A DNA stretch of 64,000 bases. Origin: Thalassospira sp. HF15. Lineage in GTDB: Bacteria > Pseudomonadota > Alphaproteobacteria > Rhodospirillales > Thalassospiraceae. Each line of letters starts with the position of its first letter. Positions within the stretch are counted from its first letter, which is position 1. Under the pieces are notes generated by a model. That model saw only the letters and a list, made by a program, of their open reading frames with translations. It was not told the origin of the DNA and ran no database searches. The stretch covers positions 186,001 through 250,000 of the forward strand of contig NZ_JAAVKI010000004.1 of assembly GCF_011806525.1 (NCBI RefSeq). The letters are read 5' to 3'. Positions 18,193 through 27,816 of the stretch are shown here, one piece after another. Made by a program: the position numbers and the translations under genes.

Positions 18193-18456
18193 TTATTCGA
18201 TTTCGGTCGGGGTTGCCGACGGGCGGCCATCCGCATTCAGGGTAATTTTTTCGATGCGCTCTTCTGCCGCACGCAGTTTGTCCGCGCAATGGCGTTTAAG
18301 CGCCGCACCGCGTTCATAGGACGCGATGGCATCATCAAGCCCGACCTGCCCCTGTTCAAGCTGACGCACAAGGGTTTCAAGCTGCCCAAGCGCCTCTTCG
18401 AAACTCAGTTTCGCGATATCTTCAGGAATAGCGGGAGATGCAGTAGCCTCGGACAT
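18193..18456 (-). CDS. xseB: Exodeoxyribonuclease VII small subunit
   Basis: 87 residues with the XseB core: LSFEEALGQLETLVRQLEQG, then LDDAIASYERGAALKRHC. The small subunit coats the large XseA subunit, which is encoded elsewhere, and the enzyme trims single-stranded DNA. The length and the downstream ispA-dxs order are typical of proteobacteria. Confidence 0.95.
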   Translation of the reverse strand: MSEATASPAIPEDIAKLSFEEALGQLETLVRQLEQGQVGLDDAIASYERGAALKRHCADKLRAAEERIEKITLNADGRPSATPTEIE

Positions 18457-18595
18457 GTAAGCTCCATTTCTTTGATCGGCGCGGAGTTTACGCGCAAGTC
18501 ACGATCAGGGCAACCGGACAGAACGCAATTTCGTCTCACTGAAACGCTTTTGACCCGCATTGCACAAGACCTGACACAGCGTCAGCTTTGCGCAC

Positions 18596-19528
18596 TCAAT
18601 GCGCCCCCATCAGGGTCCGGACATGTTGCACGGCACTCGTTGCAAGCGACGGCAAATCATAGCCCCCTTCAAGCAACGATACGACCCGGCCTTCGCATTG
18701 TTCCTCGGCCAGATCCATCAGCTGCTTGGTCATCCAGACAAAATCTTCGGCAACAAAGCACAGCCCGGCCAGTGGATCATTCTTGTGCCCGTCAAAGCCC
18801 GCCGAAATAATCAGAAGTTCCGGCTTGAATGCGGCAATTCCCGGCAAGACAGTTGAATTGAAGGCTTCTTGCACTTCGACAGTGCCAGAACCGGCAGGAA
18901 GGCCGACATTCAGGATATTGTTCGCACAGCCGCGCTCGCTTTCAGCGCCAGTACCGGGATAAAGCGGCCATTGATGCGTCGAGCAATAAAACAGGTCCGC
19001 ATCGTTATAAAACAGGTCCTGCGTCCCATTGCCGTGATGGACATCGAAATCCATTACCGCCACGCGTTTGATGCCAAATGCCTTGCGGGCATGATGGGCA
19101 GCGATGGCAGCATTGTTAAACAGGCAAAAGCCCATGGCACGGTCATATTCTGCGTGGTGCCCCGGTGGCCTTGTGGCAACAAAGGCGTTCTTTTCATGGC
19201 CACCCATCACCGCATCAACCGCAACACAGGCCCCGCCCGCCGCACGCAGTGCAGCCTTGCCCGATCCGGGCGAGACATAGGTATCGCCATCAAGCGATAC
19301 GATCCCCTCTTTGGGAATTGTTGCCATCACCTTGTCGACATAGGCCGGGTCATGCACCGTCTTGATCAATTCAAGATCCGCCAGTGGCGCTTCTTCGCGG
19401 TGAAGGAACATGAACTCCTCGGCCTCGAAGACACGCTGCACCACACGCAGACGGTCCGCACATTCCGGGTGTCCCGGGCCGGTGTCATGATCAATGCAAT
19501 CATGATGGGTCACGAACAAAGTCGCCAT
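18596..19528 (-). CDS. Histone deacetylase-family (class II-like) amidohydrolase
   Basis: 310 residues, the full arginase/deacetylase fold. Zinc and catalytic motifs are HTGPGHPECADRL-type (DTGPGHPECADRL), RPPGHHAEYDRAMGFCLFNN, MDFDVHHGNGTQDLFY, CSTHQWPLYPGTG and SAGFDGHKNDPLAG. They hold the His-His pair and the Asp/His/Asp zinc ligands. Bacterial relatives hydrolyse acetylpolyamines or acetyl-lysine; the true substrate here is unknown. It starts ~140 bp upstream of xseB on the same strand and might share its transcript. Confidence 0.92.
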   Translation of the reverse strand: MATLFVTHHDCIDHDTGPGHPECADRLRVVQRVFEAEEFMFLHREEAPLADLELIKTVHDPAYVDKVMATIPKEGIVSLDGDTYVSPGSGKAALRAAGGACVAVDAVMGGHEKNAFVATRPPGHHAEYDRAMGFCLFNNAAIAAHHARKAFGIKRVAVMDFDVHHGNGTQDLFYNDADLFYCSTHQWPLYPGTGAESERGCANNILNVGLPAGSGTVEVQEAFNSTVLPGIAAFKPELLIISAGFDGHKNDPLAGLCFVAEDFVWMTKQLMDLAEEQCEGRVVSLLEGGYDLPSLATSAVQHVRTLMGAH

Positions 19529-20027
19529 TTTTCTGGGTCGCCTCCTGAAAGGGCCAACATGCTGTCGGTCGGGACCAAGGCCCCAATCACGGGTTTACGT
19601 TTACCGTTTCCCGCTTGTTCTAGGGGTATGCCCCTACGCTGTTTGGATATTTCTACCGCAAAACGATTTGCTTTTCTTTGTTCTAAATCAGCACATCAAA
19701 CATCTCATTTGCAAGCTCTTTGGCCTTCGACAAAAGCATCACCCATGGCAACCGCGACCACCACTATTACTTTCACAGTTTTGCCGTTTTCTCGGGTTTG
19801 TATATGCTCTGTTCGATGGGTTTTCGGCCAAGCAACCGGACGCTCTATCGAATAGGAGCCGATCCTTTTGATGAAATACCGCAACGCTCACATGCGCGTC
19901 GGGACAGGCACAAAAGGATCAAAATGAGACCATCAGGAAAAAAACTGATGCATGGAAGGAAGCTAGACAAGCCGGTTTTCCGGGAAAAACACTATCAGTT
20001 GCAGGTAAGATCAGAGTAAACACTCTC

Positions 20028-20056
20028 TTGACAGATTTGTAATATACTTGAGAATA
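20028..20056 (+). promoter_or_regulatory. Putative sigma-70 promoter of the ArsR gene
   Basis: TTGACA at 20028-20033 is a consensus -35 box. A 17-bp spacer leads to AGAATA at 20051-20056 as a weak -10 box. Confidence 0.4.
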
Positions 20057-20063
20057 AGTTTAC

Positions 20064-20090
20064 CCACCAATTCCTGTAATTTATTGGTGG
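20064..20090. promoter_or_regulatory. Inverted repeat, candidate operator of the ArsR regulator
   Basis: CCACCAAT at 20064-20071 and ATTGGTGG at 20083-20090 form a perfect 8-bp inverted repeat with an 11-bp spacer, just downstream of the promoter-like boxes. Confidence 0.45.
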
Positions 20091-20232
20091 TAGAAGTCGC
20101 TATCCTATAGGTATCATTACCGAAGTGACTTCGCGCCAGTCGGATAACCGCCATCTAAAGGCGCCGTCTGGTGAATTGTCGAATTTTCATTGGGACAATG
20201 GCCGCTCGCGGTCAGGCTTATAAGGAAGCCAA

Positions 20233-20550
20233 ATGGAACTTAACAATCTAGAAGAAAAGGCCGAACAGGCAAGCACCCTGTTAAAGGCCATGAGCAATCA
20301 GAGCAGACTGCTTATCCTTTGCCAACTCAACGAAGGCGAAAAGTCGGTTGGCGAACTCGAACGTATCGTTGGACTAAGCCAGTCCGCGCTCTCGCAGCAT
20401 CTCGCACGCCTGCGTCGTGACAAGCTCGTTCAGACTCGTCGCGAAGCACAGACCATCTACTATTCCCTGAATGGTGACGATGCTCTGCGCGTGATCGAGA
20501 CACTTCACGGGCTTTATTGCAACGCCTCGCGTAAACCCGCTGCTGCGTAA
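20233..20550 (+). CDS. ArsR/SmtB-family repressor with persulfide-sensor-type cysteines (SqrR/BigR-like)
   Basis: 105 residues. The winged helix is typical: KAMSNQSRLLILCQL, then VGELERIVGLSQSALSQHLARL and the wing VQTRREAQTIYYSL. There are only two cysteines, Cys30 in the helix before the HTH and Cys96 in the last helix (HGLYCNAS). Their spacing of 66 residues equals that of the sulfide sensors SqrR/BigR, which link the two thiols by a polysulfide bridge. No metal-binding ELCVC-type motif is present. No sulfur-oxidation gene is adjacent, so it probably acts on distant targets. The sensing role is an inference from cysteine spacing. Confidence 0.85.
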   Translation: MELNNLEEKAEQASTLLKAMSNQSRLLILCQLNEGEKSVGELERIVGLSQSALSQHLARLRRDKLVQTRREAQTIYYSLNGDDALRVIETLHGLYCNASRKPAAA

Positions 20551-20572
20551 AACACCAGGGCAATCCCCATTA

Positions 20573-20606
20573 AAAAAGCCTGCCTTTTTTAGGGCAGGCT
20601 TTTTTA
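20573..20606. terminator. Terminator between the ArsR gene and eipB
   Basis: AAGCCTGCC at 20576-20584 pairs with GGCAGGCTT at 20593-20601, flanked by an A run on the left and a T run on the right. It serves both convergent genes. Confidence 0.9.
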
Positions 20607-20628
20607 TTTCAAAGCTGTGCAGGCGGTT

Positions 20629-21483
20629 TTATTGCGGGCCGCATTCAGGTAACGGCAATCGACTGACCTTGTCGAGCGTGCCCAGCACTTCGAACTCGCC
20701 ATAATCAAATCGCATCCCGTGTGCGATGCCGTTCTCGGCGAAATCCACCGCCATCTCGGTCGACGGACCGTTTTCAGCAGCGCCCAGCGGATAGAACGCA
20801 AGGCTCATGCGATGAAACGCGCCACGGGCTATATCGTCGGGATCATCGGCCGCGTTCGCAGCTTCCTTGCGATCGGAAATCACCACCGCCACTCGGCTGG
20901 TCGGGGCATCGCCACTGCCATCAAACACCAGATCATTGCCGAACCGAATCCCGTCCTGTGCGCGTTTGAGCAGCACCAGCGAATGCTGGGTCGGGAACAT
21001 CGCGTCTGCAGGCAACTCTTCTTCGACCTCGACCGGGATCTCATAGCTGACCCTGACCATGTCGTCTTCACGGATTGCCTTGCCGACGACCTCGTCAACC
21101 TTCGTCCCGTCAAGATAATCACGCATCCGGAACCGATATTCGTTCCCGTCAAAATCTTCCCACTGGGTCATGGAATAAGCCGAATTGATCGGCGTACCTT
21201 CGCTGCCTTGCAGGATCATGATCTGCTGCATTTCGGTCACCCAGCCATCGCACACTTTTTCAAAGCGATAGCCAAGCACACCGGACGCATCAACGATCGA
21301 GCTGCCCTGTTCGGCATGGGTCAGCTTGAAGTGGTATTCCGCAACATGGGGGACAATGGCATCCTGAACGCCGGAAACACTTCCCGCCTGCGCGGCACAG
21401 CCACCAAGGCCCAAACATAAGATCAGCGCTCCTTTAAAGGAACGCTGACGTTGCTTCATCTCTGAAAAAATCCCAGACAACAT
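20629..21483 (-). CDS. EipB-like (DUF1849) cell-envelope protein
   Basis: 284 residues from ATG 21483; a GTG just before it is also in frame. A signal peptide (residues ~12-30, LILCLGLGGCAAQAGS) includes a possible lipobox LGGC. The exported domain begins VPHVAEYHFKL and carries YRFEKVCDGWVTEMQQ and the final LPECGPQ. The two Cys outside the signal fit the disulfide known for EipB, the DUF1849 beta-spiral protein needed for envelope integrity in Brucella. The SPOR-domain lipoprotein gene upstream ends in TGATG overlapping this start, so the two are coupled. Confidence 0.8.
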   Translation of the reverse strand: MLSGIFSEMKQRQRSFKGALILCLGLGGCAAQAGSVSGVQDAIVPHVAEYHFKLTHAEQGSSIVDASGVLGYRFEKVCDGWVTEMQQIMILQGSEGTPINSAYSMTQWEDFDGNEYRFRMRDYLDGTKVDEVVGKAIREDDMVRVSYEIPVEVEEELPADAMFPTQHSLVLLKRAQDGIRFGNDLVFDGSGDAPTSRVAVVISDRKEAANAADDPDDIARGAFHRMSLAFYPLGAAENGPSTEMAVDFAENGIAHGMRFDYGEFEVLGTLDKVSRLPLPECGPQ

Positions 21484-22454
21484 CACTCTCCGGTGGCGGT
21501 AACTCCGACAATCCAGGGATCTTTAATCCCCTTTTTGGCAGCAAGAAGGCGCAGATCACGTGCATGCTCAACCGAAAGCGGTCCGACAGCCACCCGAAGA
21601 TAAGGCTTACCCTTGACTTCGGCATTCAAAAGACGCGGCTGATATTCCGCATAAATGCCAAGTGCCTTCTGCGCCCGGCCCTCATCAGCAAAGCTTGCCA
21701 ATACCACATAATCACCCGGCAGCGGCGCGGCAAGATCATCGCCCGCCAACGCGTCACCATCCAGTGTCGGCTCGACCGGTTTCACCATGGAATCAACGCC
21801 ATCTTCCATGGTGGTCGGATCAACCAGGGCGGCGGTTACGGTTTCCTTGGGGGCCTGAACTTCTGGCAGGCGCTTGTCTTCGACATAGCCCGCAACGGCG
21901 GCATCGGCTTCGACCTGCGGGTCAATCGGCCCCAGATCGCCAAGTGCCACCGAAACGTCTTCAACTTCGATCTGATCACGCGCCGATGCAACTTCGACCG
22001 GCTTGCCGGTTTCAGAAGAAACCTCAGCAGCAACAACCGCATCATCAGACGGTTTTTTCGGGTTCAGCGGCGGCAGATTTGTTGTGACAATCGCATTGGA
22101 TTTCAACGCTGTAGTGCTTGGCTCTGACCAGTCTTCTGCCGGTGCGTTCACCGCGTAGATTTCCGGACGGGCAACCCGCAGTTCCTTTTTGACGTCAGGC
22201 TCGCCCATCACGGCAAGGGCTGCGGCCTCTTCGGCCAGAACGGTTTCTTCGTCCTTGCAGATGTCCTGTTCCAGAAGCGGGCGATGAAGCGCGCAATCCT
22301 GTTTGGCAACAAACGATACCGCATGGTCGGTCGTGCTTTTACCGGTCGACACATAGCTGATCAAATCACCGGCCAGCTTGGCGACAGTCAGTTCAATCGG
22401 ACCACCGCACGCGCTAAGCGCCAAAGGCGCTACCACAACAAGAATCTTTCTCAC
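21483..22454 (-). CDS. SPOR-domain lipoprotein
   Basis: 323 residues. The signal ends in the lipobox LSAC (residues 13-16), so it is a probable lipoprotein. A long middle region, acidic and Pro/Val-rich (~residues 60-240), appears unstructured. The C-terminus is a SPOR domain (GDYVVLASFADEGRAQKAL, then YLRVAVGPLSVEHARDL), which binds denuded peptidoglycan at the division septum. The translational overlap with the EipB-like gene suggests both serve envelope maintenance or division. Confidence 0.85.
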   Translation of the reverse strand: MRKILVVVAPLALSACGGPIELTVAKLAGDLISYVSTGKSTTDHAVSFVAKQDCALHRPLLEQDICKDEETVLAEEAAALAVMGEPDVKKELRVARPEIYAVNAPAEDWSEPSTTALKSNAIVTTNLPPLNPKKPSDDAVVAAEVSSETGKPVEVASARDQIEVEDVSVALGDLGPIDPQVEADAAVAGYVEDKRLPEVQAPKETVTAALVDPTTMEDGVDSMVKPVEPTLDGDALAGDDLAAPLPGDYVVLASFADEGRAQKALGIYAEYQPRLLNAEVKGKPYLRVAVGPLSVEHARDLRLLAAKKGIKDPWIVGVTATGE

Positions 22455-22549
22455 AGGCCATCCCCCGAAGGATCAAATGTTCTTTTCCTTCGCTACAGTG
22501 GCCCAGAGCCCGTTAATATTAGGTAACGATCAGCAATTGAATACGCCCA

Positions 22550-22582
22550 AAAGAAAACGGCCCGGAGAACTCCGGGCCGTTT
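22550..22582 (-). terminator. Terminator of aspS
   Basis: AACGGCCCGGAG pairs with CTCCGGGCCGTT around 22556-22580. On the minus strand the stem is followed by TTTTCTTTT. Confidence 0.8.
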
Positions 22583-22618
22583 GATCGATCACTGCTTCGG
22601 ACAATCCCGAAAGGCAGA

Positions 22619-24412
22619 TCAGTCTTTTTTCGCCTTCGGCGGCATCTGAACACGCAGATGCAGTTCTTTCAGCTGCTTGTCTTCGACTTCAGCCGGGGCA
22701 TTCATCATCAGATCCTGTGCCTGCTGGTTCAGCGGGAAGGCAATGACTTCACGAATGTTCGGCTCATCGGCAAGCAACATGACGATACGGTCAACACCCG
22801 GGGCCGAACCACCGTGCGGCGGGGCGCCGTATTTGAATGCGTTGAGCATACCGCCAAACTGTTCTTCGACAACGTCCTTGCCATAACCGGCAATCTCGAA
22901 CGCACGATACATGATGTCCGGGCGATGGTTACGAATGGCACCGGACGACAGCTCGATACCGTTACAAACGATGTCATACTGCCACGCCTTGATATCCAGC
23001 GGGTTCATGTTTTCCAGCGCATCAAGCCCACCCTGCGGCATCGAGAACGGGTTGTGGCTGAATTCGATCTTGCCGTCGTCATCTTCCTCATACATCGGGA
23101 AATCAACGATCCAGCAGAACTTGAACATGCCTTCTTCACGCAGTTCGAGTTCGTCACAAACCTTGTCACGAACCTTACCGGCAAACTTGGCAGCCGCCAG
23201 TTCCTTGTCACAGGCAAAGAACACCGCATCGCCATTGGCAACACCGGTGATTTCCTTGATCTGTGCGATGCGGTCAGCATCAAGGTTCTTGGCGATCGGG
23301 CCTTTTGCTTCGCCGTCTTCACCGTAAACGATGTAACCAAGACCCGCCGCACCTTCGTCACGCGCCCAGTTGTTCAGCTTGTCAAAGAAGCTGCGCGGGC
23401 GTGCTGCGGCACCGGTTGCCGGGATCGCACGAACAACCGAACCTTTTTCGATGTTCGAGGCAAAGATACCAAAGCTTGATCCACGGAACGGCTCGGTAAC
23501 GTCGGAAATGATCAGCGGGTTACGCAGATCGGGCTTGTCCGAACCGTATTTCGCCATCGACTCATCGAACGGAATGCGCGGGAACGGATACGGGGTCACA
23601 TCGCGACCACCACCGAACTCGACAAAGATGTCATGCAAAACCGGCTCAATCGCGGCGAACACGTCTTCCTGGGTGGCAAACGCCATCTCGAAGTCGAGCT
23701 GATAAAACTCGCCCGGCGAACGGTCGGCACGGGCATCTTCATCGCGGAAGCACGGTGCGATCTGGAAGTATTTGTCAAAGCCCGAAACCATCAGCAGCTG
23801 CTTGAACTGCTGGGGCGCCTGCGGCAGGGCATAGAACTGACCCGGATGCATGCGCGACGGCACCAGGAAGTCACGCGCGCCTTCCGGCGAGCTTGCGGTC
23901 AGGATCGGCGTCTGGATTTCCAGGAAGCCCTGCGCGGTCATTTTCTGACGCATGGCCGAAATCACCTGCGAGCGCAGAACGATGTTCGAATGCACGCTTT
24001 CGCGACGCAGATCGAGATAACGGTGACGCAGGCGAACCTCTTCACCATATTCGACATCGCCAAAGACCGGCATCGGCAGAACTTCAGCCGAAGACTGGAC
24101 TTCGATGTTCGAGGCATAAACTTCGATCTCGCCGGTCGGCAGGTTAGGGTTGATGGTCTCGGCCGTACGTTTGACAACCTTGCCATCGACCGTGATCACG
24201 CTCTCGGCACGCGCTTTATCAAGCGTTTCGAACAGCGGGCTTGAAATGTCGATCACGACCTGGGTGATGCCGTAATGGTCGCGCAAGTCTACGAACAGAA
24301 GGTTGCCGTGGTCACGTTTACGGTGAATCCAGCCAGACAGGCGAACTTCCGCGTCGGCGTCAGTCGCGCGCAGCGCATTACAATTGTGTGAGCGAAAAGG
24401 ATGCATTGTCAT
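22619..24412 (-). CDS. aspS: Aspartyl-tRNA synthetase (bacterial type)
   Basis: 597 residues from ATG 24412 ([15 protein letters not shown]). The open frame extends ~28 codons further upstream without a better start. Domains are an N-terminal OB-fold anticodon-binding domain ([20 protein letters not shown]), the class II catalytic core with motif 2 ([20 protein letters not shown]), a GAD insertion domain (residues ~320-420), and motif 3 in [17 protein letters not shown]. It charges tRNA-Asp. Alphaproteobacterial enzymes of this type are often non-discriminating and also charge tRNA-Asn, which cannot be decided here. Confidence 0.97.
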   Translation of the reverse strand: MTMHPFRSHNCNALRATDADAEVRLSGWIHRKRDHGNLLFVDLRDHYGITQVVIDISSPLFETLDKARAESVITVDGKVVKRTAETINPNLPTGEIEVYASNIEVQSSAEVLPMPVFGDVEYGEEVRLRHRYLDLRRESVHSNIVLRSQVISAMRQKMTAQGFLEIQTPILTASSPEGARDFLVPSRMHPGQFYALPQAPQQFKQLLMVSGFDKYFQIAPCFRDEDARADRSPGEFYQLDFEMAFATQEDVFAAIEPVLHDIFVEFGGGRDVTPYPFPRIPFDESMAKYGSDKPDLRNPLIISDVTEPFRGSSFGIFASNIEKGSVVRAIPATGAAARPRSFFDKLNNWARDEGAAGLGYIVYGEDGEAKGPIAKNLDADRIAQIKEITGVANGDAVFFACDKELAAAKFAGKVRDKVCDELELREEGMFKFCWIVDFPMYEEDDDGKIEFSHNPFSMPQGGLDALENMNPLDIKAWQYDIVCNGIELSSGAIRNHRPDIMYRAFEIAGYGKDVVEEQFGGMLNAFKYGAPPHGGSAPGVDRIVMLLADEPNIREVIAFPLNQQAQDLMMNAPAEVEDKQLKELHLRVQMPPKAKKD

Positions 24413-24575
24413 TCCAGGTTGCTTTGTATTTTGGGCCGCAAATTTGGCCGCAAAGGTGCATGCCAGACCCGCGCTGTCAAACAAAAAACGCACCACAACA
24501 TGCCCGCCACGCGATGATCAAAGCATGATCCGGGCGATTATGTGTGATGTTCCCCTGCCCAAACGGCGCGGTGTA

Positions 24576-24841
24576 TAGGGTCTAAACCCAACTGAATGCT
24601 TGAAATGGTCGCGAGGCATTTGTGCGGATATCAGGAGCTTTACCGCAGAAAGGCTCGCTGCCTTTCAAGGTGAAGCGACGCAATAGCCCGTGCAAATGCC
24701 TCCGATCCGAAGGACATCAGAAGAATCTACGACCTGCTTCGTCAATCACCTTGGCCGGGTAGCACCCGCCCTGCAGCGATTTCCTCGCATCTCTTGATTG
24801 TTCTGATGCCATTTTAAACATTCAGTTGGGTTTAGACCCTA
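24576..24841. repeat. Structured intergenic element, copy 1 (long terminal inverted repeat enclosing a conserved multi-stem core)
   Basis: A 266-bp element fills the aspS-sixA gap. Its ends, 24576-24598 and 24819-24841, are a perfect 23-bp inverted repeat; the pairing continues inward with one mismatch and one G-T to 24608/24809, giving 33 positions. Inside are stem P2 (GAGGCATTTG 24613-24622 with CAAATGCCTC 24693-24702), hairpins TGCGG/CCGCA and GAAAG/CTTTC within it, a linker GATCCGAAGGA, and arm P3 (CATCAGAA 24715-24722 with TTCTGATG 24801-24808). The same layout and unpaired motifs recur at 50894-51158. No open frame of note lies inside. I do not recognise the family. Confidence 0.85.
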
Positions 24842-24908
24842 CCAAATTCAGCGGTATAAAACGCGCAGACGCGCTCTTCGTCAAGTGCCGCTAATGCAGA
24901 TCAGCAAA

Positions 24909-25445
24909 TCATTCCGCGCTGATCTTGATCGCCTGCAGATCCTTGACCTTGATAAAGTCGATCAGACGCCCGGTGCCCGGCGTGATTTCGCCCCAGTGAT
25001 CAACATCGAACTCGAAATGCGCCAGACCACAGGTCGGGTATTTGCGCGCCATGATCTCGCGGGCTTGATCATTGCCACCACCATAAAGCGATTGGGCAAA
25101 AACCTCGATCCCCGGATTATGGCCGACAAACATCACATGCTTGGCGTCTTCATGGGTGTGGTGCAGGTTTTCAAGCAAGACCCGCTCCCCTGCCATATAC
25201 AGATCTTCGTTATAGATCACATCGGCATCGGTTGCGAAATCCCGCCCCAAAAGGCCAAGGGTCTGTACCGCACGCGCCGCTGTCGAACACCAGATCAGGT
25301 CCGGCACCAGCTCATGCTGGCGCAGATAGCGCCCCATAAAGGGTGCTGCCTTTTCACCGCGACGGTTCAGTTCGCGGTCATGGTCGGCCCGACCCGGATC
25401 CGCCCAGCTTGATTTGGCATGCCGAAGCAACAACAGCGTTTTCAT
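24909..25445 (-). CDS. sixA: SixA-type histidine phosphatase
   Basis: 178 residues from ATG 25445. The phosphohistidine motif LLLLRHAKSSW lies at the N-terminus, with the second catalytic His in FVGHNPGIE (residue ~105). This short RHG-family form dephosphorylates phosphohistidine proteins in E. coli, and small-molecule substrates are also possible. An in-frame extension to 25520 has no ribosome site. It diverges from ppk, and its 3' end sits next to the structured element. Confidence 0.85.
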   Translation of the reverse strand: MKTLLLLRHAKSSWADPGRADHDRELNRRGEKAAPFMGRYLRQHELVPDLIWCSTAARAVQTLGLLGRDFATDADVIYNEDLYMAGERVLLENLHHTHEDAKHVMFVGHNPGIEVFAQSLYGGGNDQAREIMARKYPTCGLAHFEFDVDHWGEITPGTGRLIDFIKVKDLQAIKISAE

Positions 25446-25630
25446 GTCTTCGTATCTCGGATCAAACGGTGTTCTTCCATGCCATATCGCACGCCGGGAA
25501 GCTATTATAAAAACTGACACATAAATTTAAGAAAATTGCACCCACCCAAGCAGTTATCCTATACTCCATTTGCAACCGGGAACTGTCGCATAAATTCAAA
25601 GACGTTCCCTCAATCCGCAGGAGGCATAGC

Positions 25631-27778
25631 GTGACACACGCCGCTGCAGTTCAATCAAGCGCGATCACCATTGAGTCGGAAAGCCGCTTTATTAACCGCG
25701 AATTATCGTGGTTGGCATTCAACAATCGCGTTCTTGAAGAAGCCCAGAACACGGGTCACCCGCTGCTTGAAAGACTGCGCTTTCTGTCGATTTCAGCCAG
25801 CAACCTTGATGAATTCTACATGGTGCGCGTCGCCGGCCTCGTCGGTCAGATCCGAGCAGGCATGACCAAGGTCAGTCAGGATGGCATGAGCCCGTCCGAA
25901 CAGTTGCGCGCCATTACCTTTGACGCCAACCAGCTGATGCAGGATCAGCAGCGCGTCTGGCGGCAACTCAGCACCGAAATGGAAAAAAAGGGCATCTCGG
26001 TCATTGATCAGTCCGACCTGACCCAAACCGACCGCAAATGGCTGGATGGCTATTTCACCCGTGAAATCTTCCCGACGTTGACCCCGCTTGCCATTGATCC
26101 GTCGCACCCCTTCCCGTTTATTCCCAACCTTGGCTTTGCCATCGTCATGCAGCTGTTTGATCCGGCTGACGGGCACAATATGCGCGGTCTTATTCCCGTA
26201 CCGCAAAAGATCGGCCGTTTCTTGCGCCTGCCAGGCCGCAATGAACGCTATCTTCCGGTCGAACAGGCGATCCTGCTGTATCTTGGCAAGCTGTTCCCGG
26301 GCTTTGACATGATCGAACACGGTTTCTTCCGCGTCATCCGGGATTCGGATGTGGAAATCGAAGAAGAAGCCGAAGATCTGGTGCGCGTCTTTAAAACTGC
26401 GCTGAAACGCCGCCGTCGCGGCAGCATCATCCGCCTCAAGGTCAATGCGGCAATGCCCGAAGACCTGCTTGATTTTGTCATTGATGAACTCGATGTCGCA
26501 CTTGAGGAAGTCGTCAAGGTTGACGGCTTGCTCGGCGTTGTGGATGTCAAACAGCTGATCGATTCCGATCTGCATCACGACTTGCTGTTTTCACCTTATG
26601 CGGCGCGCTATCCCGAACGGGTACGTGACTTTGGCGGCGATTGCTTTGCTGCAATCAGCAAAAAGGATCTGGTCGTCCATCACCCGTTCGAAGATTTCGA
26701 TGTGGTGGTGCAGTTCCTGTTGCAGGCAGCCCGTGACCCGGATGTGGTCACCATCAAACAAACGCTGTACCGCACGTCTGAAAACAGCCCGATCGTCAAG
26801 GCCCTGATCGCTGCGGCCGAGGCGGGTAAATCGGTTACGGCGATGGTCGAACTTAAAGCCCGATTTGACGAAGAAGCCAACCTGCGCTGGGCGGCCGACC
26901 TTGAACGTGCCGGCTGTCAGGTGGTTTATGGCTTCCTGGACTGGAAGACGCATGCCAAGGTGTCGCTGGTGGTCCGCCGTGAAACCCACGGCCTTAAGAC
27001 CTATACCCACTTCGGAACCGGCAACTATCACCCGATCACGGCCAAGTTCTATACCGATATTTCGTTCTTCTCATGCGATCCGGCACTGGGCCGTGACGCG
27101 GGTAGCATCTTTAATTTCATGACCGGTTATGCCACCCCGCGCTCGCTTGAAAAAATCGCGATTGCACCGCATACCCTGCGGCCGACCCTTCTCACCCACA
27201 TTGATCAGGAAATCGAGAACTGCAAGGCAGGCAAACCATCTGGCATCTGGGCCAAGATGAACAGTCTGGTCGATCCAGTGGTGATTGACGCGCTTTACCG
27301 CGCAAGTCAGGCTGGTGTGCATATCGAACTGGTGGTGCGTGGCATTTGCTGCCTGCGTCCAGAGGTCCCCGGCCTTTCGGAAAATATCCGCGTCAAATCG
27401 ATTGTCGGACGGTTCCTTGAACATTCGCGCATTGTTGTCTTTGCCAACGGGGCAAAGCTGCCCTCGCGCAAGGCCAAGGCGTTTATTTCATCGGCCGACT
27501 GGATGCCACGCAACCTCAATCGCCGTGTTGAAACCCTTGTCCCGGTTGAAAATCCGACCTGTCAGCAACAGATTGTTGAACAGATCATGATTGCCAATCT
27601 CAAGGACACGGCACAGGCATGGCATCTGCAGCCGGACGGGTCCTATGAACGCTGCGAGGCCGGTGAAAATGCATTCTCGTCGCACAAATATTTCATGACA
27701 AACCCGTCACTTTCCGGCCGCGGAAGTGCGCTGGATCAAGCCGACCCCAATGTTCCCGTGCTACAGCTTGACGACTAA
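25631..27778 (+). CDS. ppk: Polyphosphate kinase 1
   Basis: 715 residues from GTG 25631, supported by AGGAGG ten bases upstream. It makes polyphosphate from ATP. The N-terminal domain starts with [19 protein letters not shown]. The head domain shows [19 protein letters not shown]. The two phospholipase-D-like C-terminal domains hold the autophosphorylated His in [12 protein letters not shown] and the second key His in [10 protein letters not shown], plus [10 protein letters not shown] and [15 protein letters not shown]. The length is typical. ppx follows 38 bp downstream, so synthesis and breakdown are paired. Confidence 0.97.
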   Translation: MTHAAAVQSSAITIESESRFINRELSWLAFNNRVLEEAQNTGHPLLERLRFLSISASNLDEFYMVRVAGLVGQIRAGMTKVSQDGMSPSEQLRAITFDANQLMQDQQRVWRQLSTEMEKKGISVIDQSDLTQTDRKWLDGYFTREIFPTLTPLAIDPSHPFPFIPNLGFAIVMQLFDPADGHNMRGLIPVPQKIGRFLRLPGRNERYLPVEQAILLYLGKLFPGFDMIEHGFFRVIRDSDVEIEEEAEDLVRVFKTALKRRRRGSIIRLKVNAAMPEDLLDFVIDELDVALEEVVKVDGLLGVVDVKQLIDSDLHHDLLFSPYAARYPERVRDFGGDCFAAISKKDLVVHHPFEDFDVVVQFLLQAARDPDVVTIKQTLYRTSENSPIVKALIAAAEAGKSVTAMVELKARFDEEANLRWAADLERAGCQVVYGFLDWKTHAKVSLVVRRETHGLKTYTHFGTGNYHPITAKFYTDISFFSCDPALGRDAGSIFNFMTGYATPRSLEKIAIAPHTLRPTLLTHIDQEIENCKAGKPSGIWAKMNSLVDPVVIDALYRASQAGVHIELVVRGICCLRPEVPGLSENIRVKSIVGRFLEHSRIVVFANGAKLPSRKAKAFISSADWMPRNLNRRVETLVPVENPTCQQQIVEQIMIANLKDTAQAWHLQPDGSYERCEAGENAFSSHKYFMTNPSLSGRGSALDQADPNVPVLQLDD

Positions 27779-27816
27779 AGACGACGACCAAGACGACCAA
27801 CAGGTGCCAACATCTT

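Larger units (their letters stand above)
19529..20232. other. 704-bp intergenic region between the deacetylase gene and the ArsR gene
   Basis: No convincing gene. Short open frames here (for example 19720-20019 on the plus strand) lack ribosome sites and family resemblance. The right end holds a promoter-like pair and an inverted repeat in front of the ArsR gene, listed separately. The rest is unusually long and AT-rich for this compact window, so a small RNA or a decayed gene is possible, but I see nothing decisive. Confidence 0.5.

Noticed and set aside
19720..20019. A 99-codon plus-strand frame in the gap before the ArsR gene
   Set aside because: It begins with TTG, has no ribosome site and has an odd, basic composition without family resemblance. 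The upstream part is more simply explained as noncoding.
24576..24841. Possibility that the structured element is an IS-derived MITE
   Set aside because: Copies of a MITE normally share terminal sequences. Here the terminal repeats differ between the two copies while each stays self-complementary, so an RNA-level constraint fits better. It is kept only as an alternative.
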